A DNA stretch of 54,809 nt from Aliivibrio_A kagoshimensis (GCF_050337105.1 NZ_JAKJSQ010000023.1:1-54809); one strand, 5' to 3'. Shown: positions 26,273-35,325, numbered from the stretch's first letter. A program made the numbers and translations. Notes: generated by a model not told the origin, from the letters alone.

Positions 26273-26318
26273 GGTCATACCTTTGTAACTTTGAGAACAG
26301 TGTTGCAAATGTATGACC
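26273..26318. repeat. 46-bp inverted repeat upstream of ptsH
   Basis: Arms 26273-26285 (GGTCATACCTTTG) and 26306-26318 (CAAATGTATGACC) pair at 12 of 13 positions across a 20-nt loop. It sits about 135 bp before ptsH within the 312-bp gap that also holds the cysK terminator. It could be a long operator dyad or an RNA structure; no T tract follows, so not a terminator. The rest of the gap to the RBS (GAGGGATA) shows no other gene. Confidence 0.6.
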
Positions 26319-26451
26319 AACTTAATCTATTAGTGTCAATAATAGTGTTGAGTAGCCTAAGCTAAACTAGGAACTGGCGACTACGCTTGTTCCAAGGTAG
26401 ACTCAAACTTAGACATCAATCACATATTTCTATATTTTTGAGGGATAACAC

Positions 26452-26709
26452 ATGTATTCTAAGCAAGTTGAAATCACAGCAGAAAATGGCCTACACACTC
26501 GTCCTGCAGCGCAGTTCGTAAAAGAAGCTAAATCATTTGATGCTGATATCTCAGTAACATCGAATGGTAAAACAGCGAGTGCAAAAAGCCTGTTCAAACT
26601 ACAAACTTTAGGTTTAGTTAAAGGAACGGTTGTGACTATCTCTGCTGAAGGCGAACAAGCTGAAGCAGCAGTAGACACACTGGTTGCTCTAATGGCTGAT
26701 CTGCACTAA
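26452..26709 (+). CDS. ptsH: HPr, PTS phosphocarrier protein
   Basis: Transfers phosphate from enzyme I to sugar-specific enzyme IIA proteins (85 aa). The active His is residue 15 in GLHTRPAAQ, and Ser46 lies in SAKSLFKL as in E. coli HPr. First gene of the pts operon; ptsI follows after 51 nt. Confidence 0.97.
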   Translation: MYSKQVEITAENGLHTRPAAQFVKEAKSFDADISVTSNGKTASAKSLFKLQTLGLVKGTVVTISAEGEQAEAAVDTLVALMADLH

Positions 26710-26760
26710 TTACGACTATTCGTAATAACCCTCAATTATTTATTGTTCAAAGGTAAGGCT

Positions 26761-28485
26761 ATGATTTCAGGTATTCTAGCATCTCCAGGTATCGCTTTTG
26801 GTAAAGTACTTTTACTTCAAGAGGATACTATTGTCCTAAATACAAACCCAATTTCTGACTCAGAGGTCGAATCAGAAGTTCAACGTTTTTTCGATGCACG
26901 CAATAAGTCTTCTCAGCAGCTTGAAGTTGTTAAAGAGAAAGCACGAATCACGTTTGGTGAAGAGAAAGAGGCAATTTTCGAAGGGCATATCATGCTACTC
27001 GAAGATGAAGAGTTAGAAGATGAGATTTTAGCCCTTATTAAAAAAGATCATATGTCTACTGATGCAGCAATTCATGCTGTTATTGAAGAGCAAGCATGTG
27101 CCCTTGAATCTTTAGATGATGACTACTTAAAAGAGCGTGCTACCGATATCCGCGATATTGGCAGCCGCTTTATTAAAAACGCACTCGGTATCAATATTGT
27201 TTCATTAAGCAACATTAATGAAAAAGTAATCTTGGTCGCTAACGATCTAACCCCATCTGAAACCGCTCAAATCAACCTTGATTACGTGCTAGGGTTTGCT
27301 TGTGATATCGGTGGGCGTACTTCTCACACCTCAATCATGGCTCGCTCATTAGAACTGCCTGCTATTGTCGGAACCAATAACATTACGATGCAAGCAAAAA
27401 ATGGCGACATGATGATTCTCGATGCGATCAATAATACGATTGTATTAAATCCATCAGAGGAAGAGATCGCTAACGCAACGGCTATTGGTGATGCATTTAA
27501 AGCCGATAAAGAAGAACTTGCCAAACTAAAAGATCTTCCTGCAACTACACTTGATGGTAAGCAAGTTGAAGTCTGTGGCAACATTGGTACGGTAAAAGAT
27601 TGTAACGGTATCATCCGAAATGGCGGTGAAGGCGTTGGCCTTTATCGTACTGAGTTTTTATTCATGGATCGTGACGCCCTTCCTACTGAAGAAGAGCAGT
27701 ACGTCGCCTACAAAGAAGTGGCTGAAGCGATGCATGGTGAGCCAGTGATTATCCGTACTATGGATATCGGTGGTGATAAAGATCTTCCTTATATGGACCT
27801 ACCTGAAGAGATGAATCCATTTCTTGGCTGGCGTGCGGTTCGTATCAGTTTAGATCGTCGTGAAATTCTTCGTGATCAAGTTCGTGGAATTCTACGCGCG
27901 TCTGCTCACGGCAAGCTTCGTATCATGTTCCCAATGATCATCTCTGTTGAAGAGATTCGTGAGCTTAAAAAAGCCATTGAAGAGTATAAAATTGAACTTC
28001 GTAGCGAAGGCCACGCTTTTGATGAGAACATCGAAATCGGTATCATGGTCGAAACACCAGCCGCTGCTGCTATTGCGCATCATTTAGCTAAAGAAGTGAG
28101 CTTCTTCTCAATCGGTACCAACGATTTGACCCAATACACGCTAGCAGTAGACCGTGGTAACGAAATGATTTCTCACCTCTATAACCCTCTATCACCAGCC
28201 GTACTATTGGTGATCAAGCAAGTCATTGATGCTTCTCATAAAGAGGGGAAATGGACCGGCATGTGTGGCGAGCTAGCTGGGGATGATCGTGCAACGCTAC
28301 TTCTTCTCGGTATGGGCTTAGATGAATTCAGCATGAGTGGTATCTCAATTCCATCCGTTAAGAAAGTGATCCGAAATTCAAATTTTGCCGATGTTAAGGC
28401 AATGGCGGAAGAAGCGCTACTGATGCCGACCGCTGCTGAAATTGAAGCGCACGTTGAAAAATTTATCGCGAAACATTCGAAGTAA
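26761..28485 (+). CDS. ptsI: PTS enzyme I
   Basis: PEP-protein phosphotransferase (574 aa) that phosphorylates HPr. The start is set at the ATG at 26761 (MISGILASPGIAFGK), which matches the family N terminus and follows AGGTAAGG; the earlier ATG at 26743 is less likely. His189 in GGRTSHTSIMARS is the phosphorylated residue. The PEP-binding barrel contains GVGLYRTEFLFMDRD and the Cys site in GMCGELAGD. In operon with ptsH. Confidence 0.97.
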   Translation: MISGILASPGIAFGKVLLLQEDTIVLNTNPISDSEVESEVQRFFDARNKSSQQLEVVKEKARITFGEEKEAIFEGHIMLLEDEELEDEILALIKKDHMSTDAAIHAVIEEQACALESLDDDYLKERATDIRDIGSRFIKNALGINIVSLSNINEKVILVANDLTPSETAQINLDYVLGFACDIGGRTSHTSIMARSLELPAIVGTNNITMQAKNGDMMILDAINNTIVLNPSEEEIANATAIGDAFKADKEELAKLKDLPATTLDGKQVEVCGNIGTVKDCNGIIRNGGEGVGLYRTEFLFMDRDALPTEEEQYVAYKEVAEAMHGEPVIIRTMDIGGDKDLPYMDLPEEMNPFLGWRAVRISLDRREILRDQVRGILRASAHGKLRIMFPMIISVEEIRELKKAIEEYKIELRSEGHAFDENIEIGIMVETPAAAAIAHHLAKEVSFFSIGTNDLTQYTLAVDRGNEMISHLYNPLSPAVLLVIKQVIDASHKEGKWTGMCGELAGDDRATLLLLGMGLDEFSMSGISIPSVKKVIRNSNFADVKAMAEEALLMPTAAEIEAHVEKFIAKHSK

Positions 28486-28528
28486 GAGTATAGTTATTCA
28501 AATTATCTGGAATAATCTGGAACATTTT

Positions 28529-28624
28529 AGTTAGGATTTTTTTGCTCAAGATCAATCAATAAGCGCTGTTTTGTTCGATTTTACAGCGCATTTGTTCTTA
28601 AAATAAAGTAAAGTTATCCTAACT
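28529..28624. repeat. Nested inverted repeats between ptsI and crr
   Basis: Outer arms AGTTAGGAT (28529-28537) and ATCCTAACT (28616-28624) are perfect and enclose an inner hairpin GCGCTGT (28563-28569) / ACAGCGC (28583-28589). Just upstream is a direct repeat ATCTGGAA (28505-28512, 28515-28522). The right outer arm covers the -10 box of the putative crr promoter, so it may be an operator or an attenuator. Confidence 0.55.
28592..28620 (+). promoter_or_regulatory. Putative separate crr promoter
   Basis: TTGTTC (28592-28597) and TATCCT (28615-28620) with a 17-nt spacer, about 43 nt before the crr ATG. Separate crr promoters are known upstream of this gene in E. coli; here it is a sequence prediction. 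Confidence 0.5.
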
Positions 28625-28662
28625 TGAAAAGTGACAAATATATATGCCTAGGAGCAAATACA

Positions 28663-29172
28663 ATGGGTCTGTTCGACAAAATTAAAAAACTAGTATCTGA
28701 TGACAATACAAATGCAGATGCGATTGAAATCATCGCTCCGCTGTCTGGCGAAATAGTTAACATTGAAGATGTGCCTGATGTTGTTTTCGCTGAAAAAATT
28801 GTTGGCGATGGTATTGCAATTAAACCTTCTGGTAACAAGATGGTTGCACCTGTTAACGGCACTATCGGTAAAATTTTCGAAACAAACCACGCTTTTTCTA
28901 TCGAATCTACTGACGGTATTGAGCTTTTCGTTCACTTTGGTATCGACACGGTTGAGCTTAAAGGTGAAGGCTTTACTCGTATCGCTGAAGAAGGCCAAGA
29001 CGTTAAAATTGGTGACACAATCATTGAGTTTGATCTTGCCCTTCTCGAAGAGAAAGCGAAATCAACATTAACACCCGTTGTTATTTCAAACATGGATGAG
29101 ATCAAAGAGCTTCATAAGCTGTCTGGTTCTATCACTGTGGGTGAATCAGCAGTACTTCGCATCAACAAGTAA
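28663..29172 (+). CDS. crr: Crr, enzyme IIA of the glucose PTS
   Basis: Soluble IIA-Glc (169 aa), phosphate donor to glucose permease and regulator of adenylate cyclase and carbon use. The start at 28663 (MGLFDKIKKLV) fits the family and has TAGGAG upstream. The active-site pair H76 and H91 (VHFGIDTVELKG) corresponds to H75/H90 of E. coli. Third pts gene, separated from ptsI by 177 nt holding repeats and a likely promoter. Confidence 0.96.
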   Translation: MGLFDKIKKLVSDDNTNADAIEIIAPLSGEIVNIEDVPDVVFAEKIVGDGIAIKPSGNKMVAPVNGTIGKIFETNHAFSIESTDGIELFVHFGIDTVELKGEGFTRIAEEGQDVKIGDTIIEFDLALLEEKAKSTLTPVVISNMDEIKELHKLSGSITVGESAVLRINK

Positions 29173-29189
29173 ATTGTTCTGCGATGTAA

Positions 29190-29220
29190 AAAAAACGCTG
29201 TCCTATGGACAGCGTTTTTT
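29190..29220. terminator. Bidirectional terminator, crr / DyP peroxidase
   Basis: Perfect 14-bp stem AAAAAACGCTGTCC / GGACAGCGTTTTTT with a TAT loop, between convergent genes. Confidence 0.92.
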
Positions 29221-29238
29221 GTATCTGCACGGTAATAT

Positions 29239-30147
29239 CTACCCTTTCACACTCAAAAGACTTAGCATCTCTTGTGATGGCGTGAAAAAGTATGCACCGG
29301 TTACTGCTTTAGTAAACTTTAACATTTGATCACTATGCCCATCAGTCGCCCCGTACATGCTCTCTAACATGACTGTAAAGTTATGCACCCTCTTACAGTA
29401 AGCAATAAACAACAAGCCATGGTCGCCAGATACAGAGCCATATGGAAGACTATGTCTGACTATTTTAACCCCTTTACCCTCTTCTTTAATATCCACTCGA
29501 CCAACGTGTGATGCTTTTGGCACATCTTCCAGTTCAATCGAATCTGGTTTGGTTCTGCCAATAACCTTCTCTTGTGCCGCTACCGAGAGTCGATTCCAAG
29601 CAGGCAAGTTGTGAATAAAGCGCTGAACCATGACATAACTGCCCCCGGTAAATTCACCATCATCAATGATAGCGACCTCTTTACGACCCTCATCTTTTGG
29701 GTTTTCAGTACCATCAACAAAGTCAGTCATATCACGAGAATCTAAATAACGGTAACCATAGGTTTCATCTAATATCTCAAGGTGCCCGTCGCACAGTAAG
29801 AGCAGTTTACGTAGCAGATAAAAATGCAAATCATGGCGATTTGAGTGGATATGAAGCAGTATATCGCCACCTGTTGCAGGCGCTGTGATCTCCCCACTAC
29901 CTAGAGGCTGAAAAGGAACCAACTCATCAGGCATTGCTTGGTTCATCTTCTGCCACATGCCGTGACTAAACGAAATCGCCACATTCACGTTGGCATCAGC
30001 CTGTTGACTGTTTAAATCATCGACCAATTTTGGCAGCTGTTGTAACTGTTGTAACACTTGCTGCTCGGCACTTTTTACGTTGAAGGTAACATACAGTGCA
30101 AAGGGGCCTGCATTGGGAAGTATTGCAGATTGTGATGAGAACGACAT
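29239..30147 (-). CDS. DyP-type heme peroxidase (YfeX-like)
   Basis: Class B dye-decolorizing peroxidase (302 aa) without signal peptide, so cytoplasmic. The catalytic Asp is D145, the proximal heme His is H214 (ASHVGRVDI) and the distal Arg is R231 (VRHSLPYG), all aligned with E. coli YfeX. The GxxDG motif reads DFVDG at 142-146: its first Gly is Asp. Upstream lies a DUF2919 gene on the same strand; the E. coli yfeX-yfeZ neighbourhood is similar. Physiological substrate unknown. Confidence 0.88.
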   Translation of the reverse strand: MSFSSQSAILPNAGPFALYVTFNVKSAEQQVLQQLQQLPKLVDDLNSQQADANVNVAISFSHGMWQKMNQAMPDELVPFQPLGSGEITAPATGGDILLHIHSNRHDLHFYLLRKLLLLCDGHLEILDETYGYRYLDSRDMTDFVDGTENPKDEGRKEVAIIDDGEFTGGSYVMVQRFIHNLPAWNRLSVAAQEKVIGRTKPDSIELEDVPKASHVGRVDIKEEGKGVKIVRHSLPYGSVSGDHGLLFIAYCKRVHNFTVMLESMYGATDGHSDQMLKFTKAVTGAYFFTPSQEMLSLLSVKG

Positions 30148-30242
30148 TGAAGATTCCTTATACGTATTTGTTACTAATGGAGTGTGTTCAGTCTAGTCTA
30201 AGCGTTTGAAAGCGCGAAGATATGATCATAATCAGGAATTGG

Positions 30243-30704
30243 TTACACAGTATTATTTTCCTTGAATGTCGCCTTTACTCGTTTGCTTCGATACAAAAAG
30301 AGTAAGAACCAACCTTGTAATAATAACGTTACCGCTGTCGCCCAATGAAAACGTCCGTGATTAAGCAGAAGAGGATTGATAACCATGACGATATCAATCA
30401 GCAATATTATTAACGTGATGCCCCGGCCAAAACGCCAAATGCGATCAATAAATGCATATTGTTTGTTTTTCACCCCCTGTAACCACATTAAGAGTACAGC
30501 AGGAAAGCCTAATGCTAAACCGACATAAAAGACATCATGATTGGGGTAAAACAGAGCTAACAGTTCTGCTCCTTTATCTCTGCTTGCACCAGCCATAATA
30601 AAAACAACCCAGGCGCGACTTAGAAGAAACCAACCAGCCCAAAGCCATATCGGAGGTTTAACCGACCCGTGTTCATCATACGAATCAAAAGAAAATGACA
30701 ACAT
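30243..30704 (-). CDS. DUF2919 (YfeZ-like) inner-membrane protein
   Basis: Membrane protein of 153 aa with four hydrophobic segments (about residues 19-39, 57-75, 93-112, 120-140). The N-terminal pattern SFDSYDEHGSVKPPIWLWAGWFLLSRAW is typical of DUF2919. Function unknown. It lies 95 nt upstream of the DyP gene and is divergent from the DUF2956 gene. Confidence 0.78.
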   Translation of the reverse strand: MLSFSFDSYDEHGSVKPPIWLWAGWFLLSRAWVVFIMAGASRDKGAELLALFYPNHDVFYVGLALGFPAVLLMWLQGVKNKQYAFIDRIWRFGRGITLIILLIDIVMVINPLLLNHGRFHWATAVTLLLQGWFLLFLYRSKRVKATFKENNTV

Positions 30705-30790
30705 TTATCCTTAATGCGGTTTATATATAGTAAAAGATTGGTACGATATTGCCATAATTCAACCACGTTACGGATCAGGTACTCTTTTAT

Positions 30791-31141
30791 ATGGCCAAAA
30801 AACACTCCTCACAAAGCAGTATTTCCCCTGAGACACAGCAAGAAGCGGCAGCGATGGCTAAAGCAACGCAAAAACAGGGACAAACCAAAGAGCAAACTAA
30901 ACTGATCGCACAAGGGATTCAAAAAGGAATTGCCCTTTATAAACAGCAGCAGAAAGAGAAAGCACGACAAGCGGATAAGCTGAAAAAGCGATCTAGGCAA
31001 TCAACGCAACCCACTGCTGAAGAGAGTACTGAACAGCCAGAAACGCTCATCAATCCAACCCAAACTAAGCAATCACTGCTTCCTTGGGGATTATTGCTGG
31101 TCAGCTGGGCAATTTTTGCCGCTTTCTACCTAACAAAATAG
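30791..31141 (+). CDS. DUF2956 protein, tail-anchored
   Basis: Small protein (116 aa). A strongly Lys/Gln-rich helical N-terminal part (QEAAAMAKATQKQGQTKEQTK) matches DUF2956. A single C-terminal TM segment (LLPWGLLLVSWAIFAAFYL) leaves almost nothing after it, so it is probably tail-anchored with the basic part in the cytoplasm. Function unknown. Terminator at 31166. Confidence 0.78.
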   Translation: MAKKHSSQSSISPETQQEAAAMAKATQKQGQTKEQTKLIAQGIQKGIALYKQQQKEKARQADKLKKRSRQSTQPTAEESTEQPETLINPTQTKQSLLPWGLLLVSWAIFAAFYLTK

Positions 31142-31165
31142 CTGACTATCATGTTCAATGCATAA

Positions 31166-31195
31166 AAAAAGTCATGCGGTTAAGCATGACTTTTT
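31166..31195. terminator. Bidirectional terminator, DUF2956 / nap
   Basis: Perfect 12-bp stem AAAAAGTCATGC / GCATGACTTTTT (31166-31177, 31184-31195), GGTTAA loop. It closes both the DUF2956 gene and the leftward nap operon. Confidence 0.9.
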
Positions 31196-31215
31196 AGTTT
31201 CTGATTGGTTAATCA

Positions 31216-31350
31216 CTAAATGTTTTTATCTTTACCTAGTGATAATAACCATAACGAAACGGCGGCAACACCCGCAAACCCGGCCAATATGATGGTAGGC
31301 ATTGCAGCGTAACCTAGTACGTGCCAAATAATCGACTCTAATGTACTCAT
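31216..31350 (-). CDS. TIGR02808-type 44-aa nap-linked membrane protein
   Basis: Very short ORF, MSTLESIIWHVLGYAAMP then one TM helix (TIILAGFAGVAAVSLWLLSL) and a polar GKDKNI end. It matches the TIGR02808 family, known as tiny single-span proteins usually beside periplasmic nitrate reductase genes in Vibrio and Photobacterium. It lies 29 nt after napC, last in the nap operon. It may play a NapE-like accessory role; function not established. Confidence 0.85.
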   Translation of the reverse strand: MSTLESIIWHVLGYAAMPTIILAGFAGVAAVSLWLLSLGKDKNI

Positions 31351-31379
31351 TATTTTTTCATCCTATATTCACTGCAGCG

Positions 31380-31964
31380 TTATTGCCAGCCTTCAATGTT
31401 TTGCATATCAGGCAATTTGTGCGCAATCCCTTTGTGACAATCCACACAGGTTTTTTCGCCACTGGCCAAAGCCGTTGAATGCTGCTTAGCGCTACGTGGA
31501 CCTTGCTCTGAGAAATCCATGTAATCAAATTCATGACAATTTCGACACTCTTGCGAGTTATTGCCTTTCATTCGTTTCCATTCACGGTCTGCTAAATGAG
31601 CACGACGCGCTTTAAACTTCTCATCGGTATCAATCGTGCCCATTGCAAAAGCAACCAACTCTTTTGAAGCCTGAACTTTACGAATAATTTTATCCGTCCA
31701 GTTATGAGGAACGTGACAATCTGAACAGATGGCTCTAACGCCCGAACGGTTCGAGAAGTGAACGGTTTCACGTATCTCTTTCACGATTGGTGCGTGACAG
31801 CCTGAACAGAACTCTTCGGTATTGGTGTACTCCATTCCAGTGTTAAATGCACCCCAGAAAAGTAAGCCACCCGCAAAGCCCATGAACAAAACAACACCCG
31901 CAGCGACTTTACTTGGCGTCTTCAACCGTCTCCAAAACGTGGTGATTATGCTTGGTAATTTCAT
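31380..31964 (-). CDS. napC: NapC, membrane tetraheme cytochrome c
   Basis: Quinol dehydrogenase (194 aa) that passes electrons from the membrane quinol pool to NapB-NapA. One N-terminal TM anchor (VAAGVVLFMGFAGGLLFWGAF) and four heme sites: CSGCH, CSDCH, CRNCH, CVDCH. The start at 31964 (MKLPSIITTFW) has GAGAGG seven nt upstream and is preferred to a start 18 nt earlier. Downstream of napB. Confidence 0.95.
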   Translation of the reverse strand: MKLPSIITTFWRRLKTPSKVAAGVVLFMGFAGGLLFWGAFNTGMEYTNTEEFCSGCHAPIVKEIRETVHFSNRSGVRAICSDCHVPHNWTDKIIRKVQASKELVAFAMGTIDTDEKFKARRAHLADREWKRMKGNNSQECRNCHEFDYMDFSEQGPRSAKQHSTALASGEKTCVDCHKGIAHKLPDMQNIEGWQ

Positions 31965-31994
31965 ATATAGCCTCTCTATCAACTATGGCTATAA

Positions 31995-32468
31995 TTAGTA
32001 GCGCAAAGAATCGACACGTTCAAAATCATTCCCAATAAGAGCTTTCGCATCTGCTTGAGGCACGTGGCACTGTAGACAGAAGTATCGACGAGGCGATACA
32101 TCTGATAATACCTGCTCATCACGAGTTTGGTAGTGCGTAACACTGATCTTAGTTGCGCCCATCTCTTTCGCATTTTTCCAACTATGACATGCTAAACACT
32201 TGTTGGCATTAAGTGACACTTCATAGTTACGAATTGAGTGAGGTATAAGCGGTGGCTGATACACATAGTCACTCTCAAGACCTGCTGCATGGTCTCTTGG
32301 AAAGCGTTTGAAATCATCCGCTGCGCGAGTGGTTTCTAGTTCCGCTGCCCCACGTAATGATTCTACTCCGCCAATACCACCAGGGTTATTAAGTACAGTT
32401 TCTTCAGCTTGTACTGCGCCAGCTAACAGTAAGCCTGCAGTCATTATCGCTATCAATATTCGTTTCAT
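31995..32468 (-). CDS. napB: NapB, periplasmic diheme cytochrome c
   Basis: Small subunit of the nitrate reductase (157 aa). Signal peptide MKRILIAIMTAGLLLAGAVQA, then two heme sites CLACH and CLQCH with downstream His residues for axial ligation. The ATG at 32468 follows GGAGA closely, so the earlier in-frame ATG is not used. Confidence 0.94.
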   Translation of the reverse strand: MKRILIAIMTAGLLLAGAVQAEETVLNNPGGIGGVESLRGAAELETTRAADDFKRFPRDHAAGLESDYVYQPPLIPHSIRNYEVSLNANKCLACHSWKNAKEMGATKISVTHYQTRDEQVLSDVSPRRYFCLQCHVPQADAKALIGNDFERVDSLRY

Positions 32469-32506
32469 TGTAAATCTCCGCCTTATGGCTACATTCATTC
32501 AACTGA

Positions 32507-34993
32507 TTAAATTTTTGTGATTTTAATTGGGCACTTTTTAAAATCCGTCTGCTTAGACAGCGGATCCGTGGCATCCAAAATCAACTTATTCACAAGAATT
32601 CTTGCATCAAAGAAAGGAACAAACACCAAGCCAACAGGTGGACGGTTACGGCCACGCGTCTCTACTCGGCAACGAACTTCACCACGACGTGATGCTAATA
32701 ACACTTCATCACCACGACGTAAGCCTTTCGCTTGAGCATCATCAGGGTGAATGTAGCAAAGCGCATCAGGAACGGCTTTATACAGCTCAGGTACACGACG
32801 AGTCATGGTACCAGTATGCCAGTGCTCGAGAACACGGCCAGTACATAACCACATGTCGAACTCTGCATCTGGAGACTCAGGTGGTGCTTCATACGGTGCA
32901 AAAATGATGTTTGCTTTGCCATCTGGCTTACCGTAAAACTCAAAACCTGCGCCTTTTTTAACGTATGGATCAGACCCTTCCGCAAAACGCCACTTGGTCT
33001 CTTTACCATCAACCACAGGCCAGCGTAGACCACGAACTTTATGGTAGACATCAAATGGTGCTAAATCATGTCCATGTCCGCGCCCAAATTCTGCGTACTC
33101 CTCAAACAGACCTTTTTGTGCATAGAAGCCAAAGTCATTTGATTCGTCGTTCAGCTCTGGAGACTCTGAAAGTGGGAATGCATCAACTTGTCCATTTTGG
33201 AACAAGATATCAAACATGGTTTTGCCACGGTATTGCGGTGCTTTCGCCAGTAACTCTTCGCCCCACACTTCTTCCATCTTAAAGCGCTTACTGAACTCCA
33301 TGATCTGCCATAGATCTGAACGAGCATCACCATAAGGTTTCACTTGCTGATGCCATAGCTGCGTACGACGCTCAGCATTTCCGTAACCACCTGATTTTTC
33401 GACCCACATTGCGGTAGGAAGAATCAGATCAGAGGCTTGAGCCGTTACGGTTGGGTAAGGGTCAGAAGTCACAATGAAGTTGTCCGGGTTACGGTAACCA
33501 GGTAGACGCTCTTCATTGATATTTGGACCTGCTTGCATGTTGTTGTTACACATCACCCAATAAGCATTAAGAACGCCATCTTTCAATTTACGATCTTGTA
33601 CTACGGCATGGAAACCAGGTTTTGGTGGAATGGTACCTTCAGGAAGTTTCCAAATCTTTTCAGCAATTTTACGGTGTTTAGGGTTAGCAACCACTAAATC
33701 TGCCGGTAAACGGTGTGAGAATGTACCCACTTCACGTGCGGTACCACATGCAGATGGCTGACCTGTTAGTGAGAATGGTCCGTTACCTGGCTGAGAGATC
33801 TTACCGGTCAACAGGTGAATGTTGTAAACCAAGCTATTCATCCACACACCACGAGTGTGCTGGTTCATGCCCATAGTCCACAGTGACATCACTTTCACGT
33901 TAGGATCGGCATACTGCTTGGCCATGGCAATCAGATCTTTCTCTGATACACCTGACTGCTTTGAAGCCATTTCAACTGTATATTCAGCAACAGATTTTTT
34001 GTACTCTTCAAAGTTCATTGGGTTTAATTTACCCACGTTTGGATTTTTTGCTTTCTTCTGAAGAGGGTGCTCGTCACGAAGGCCGTAACCGATATCCGTA
34101 GTAGCACGTTTAAAGTGGGTATGTTTGTTAACAAAATCCCAGTTCACTGAGTCGCTTTGAATGATGTAGTTAGCAATGAAGTTTGCGATAACCAGATCGG
34201 TTTGTGGTTCGAAAATCATGCCTCTATCAGCAAGCTCAAATGAGCGATGATAGTACGTGGATAATACGTTCACTTTAACATGTGGGTTACTTAAACGATG
34301 GTCAGCAATACGCGTCCATAGTACTGGATGCATCTCAGCCATGTTTGATCCCCAAAGAACAAACACATCGGCATTTTCAAAATCATCGTAACAACCCATT
34401 GGCTCATCAATACCGAAAGTACGCATGAACGCACCTACCGCAGATGCCATACAGTGACGGGCATTTGGATCAATATTATTTGAACGGAAACCTGCTTTCA
34501 TTAACTTAGAAGCCGCGTAACCTTCATAAATGGTCCACTGACCAGAACCAAACATACCAACACTGGTTGGGCCTTTGGCTTTAAGTGCTGCTTTCCATTT
34601 GTCTGCCATTACATCAAACGCTTTATCCCAAGAGACAGGTGCAAAATCACCCTCTTTGTGGAATTCGCCATCTTTCATGCGAAGCATCGGGGTTTCAACA
34701 CGATCTTTACCGTACATGATTTTTGAAAGGAAATACCCTTTCACACAGTTAAGACCACGGTTTACCGGTGCTTCAGGATCCCCTTGAGTCGCCACAACAC
34801 GACCATTTTGGGTACCGACTAATACCGAACAACCTGTACCACAAAAACGACAAGGCGCTTTATCCCATTTAATTTTTGTCTGGTCAGAACTTACAATTAA
34901 GTTTGTTGCTGACGCAGGCAGTGTTATCCCTGCTACTGCTGCTGCCGAAGCAGCTGCGTTTGCTTTAACAAACGCACGTCTTGTCATTTTCAT
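32507..34993 (-). CDS. napA: NapA, periplasmic nitrate reductase catalytic subunit
   Basis: Molybdopterin enzyme (828 aa) that reduces nitrate to nitrite in the periplasm. Tat signal TRRAFVKANAAA, one [4Fe-4S] site (CRFCGTGCSVLVG ... NCVKG), the Mo-ligand Cys in NARHCMASAVGAFMRTFG, and C-terminal molydopterin-dinucleotide binding region. Full length. It overlaps napD by 4 nt (ATGA). Confidence 0.97.
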   Translation of the reverse strand: MKMTRRAFVKANAAASAAAVAGITLPASATNLIVSSDQTKIKWDKAPCRFCGTGCSVLVGTQNGRVVATQGDPEAPVNRGLNCVKGYFLSKIMYGKDRVETPMLRMKDGEFHKEGDFAPVSWDKAFDVMADKWKAALKAKGPTSVGMFGSGQWTIYEGYAASKLMKAGFRSNNIDPNARHCMASAVGAFMRTFGIDEPMGCYDDFENADVFVLWGSNMAEMHPVLWTRIADHRLSNPHVKVNVLSTYYHRSFELADRGMIFEPQTDLVIANFIANYIIQSDSVNWDFVNKHTHFKRATTDIGYGLRDEHPLQKKAKNPNVGKLNPMNFEEYKKSVAEYTVEMASKQSGVSEKDLIAMAKQYADPNVKVMSLWTMGMNQHTRGVWMNSLVYNIHLLTGKISQPGNGPFSLTGQPSACGTAREVGTFSHRLPADLVVANPKHRKIAEKIWKLPEGTIPPKPGFHAVVQDRKLKDGVLNAYWVMCNNNMQAGPNINEERLPGYRNPDNFIVTSDPYPTVTAQASDLILPTAMWVEKSGGYGNAERRTQLWHQQVKPYGDARSDLWQIMEFSKRFKMEEVWGEELLAKAPQYRGKTMFDILFQNGQVDAFPLSESPELNDESNDFGFYAQKGLFEEYAEFGRGHGHDLAPFDVYHKVRGLRWPVVDGKETKWRFAEGSDPYVKKGAGFEFYGKPDGKANIIFAPYEAPPESPDAEFDMWLCTGRVLEHWHTGTMTRRVPELYKAVPDALCYIHPDDAQAKGLRRGDEVLLASRRGEVRCRVETRGRNRPPVGLVFVPFFDARILVNKLILDATDPLSKQTDFKKCPIKITKI

Positions 34994-35298
34994 GATTCAT
35001 CCTCACATTGCGAATCAAAGTGTTCAATTTGGTGAAATACCAATGCAGTGCTTAATACACTGTCAAAATTATTAATTTTATCGATTGAATCTGTAATGAA
35101 ACCTTGGTTCTCAGTTTCAAGGACCACAATAATTTTGCCCTCTTCACTCTCACCATGAATCTCTGTATTTGGAAGTGCTAAAATTCTTTCTTTCGTGCTT
35201 TCTAATGCTTCTGGTTTCACGTGAACAATTAAGCTAGAAATATGCACTTCATTGTCCGGTAAATTATCAAATATCTGCTCGTTTTTGGTTTCCGACAC
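34990..35298 (-). CDS. napD: NapD, chaperone of NapA
   Basis: Cytoplasmic protein (102 aa) that binds the NapA Tat signal and prevents premature export. The core HISSLIVHVKPEALESTKERILALPNTEIHGESEEGKIIV is the family pattern (ferredoxin-like fold). Start-stop overlap with napA indicates coupling. Confidence 0.92.
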   Translation of the reverse strand: MSETKNEQIFDNLPDNEVHISSLIVHVKPEALESTKERILALPNTEIHGESEEGKIIVVLETENQGFITDSIDKINNFDSVLSTALVFHQIEHFDSQCEDES

Positions 35299-35325
35299 GA
35301 CTTCACTCTCTTTTGTGCTTAATAT

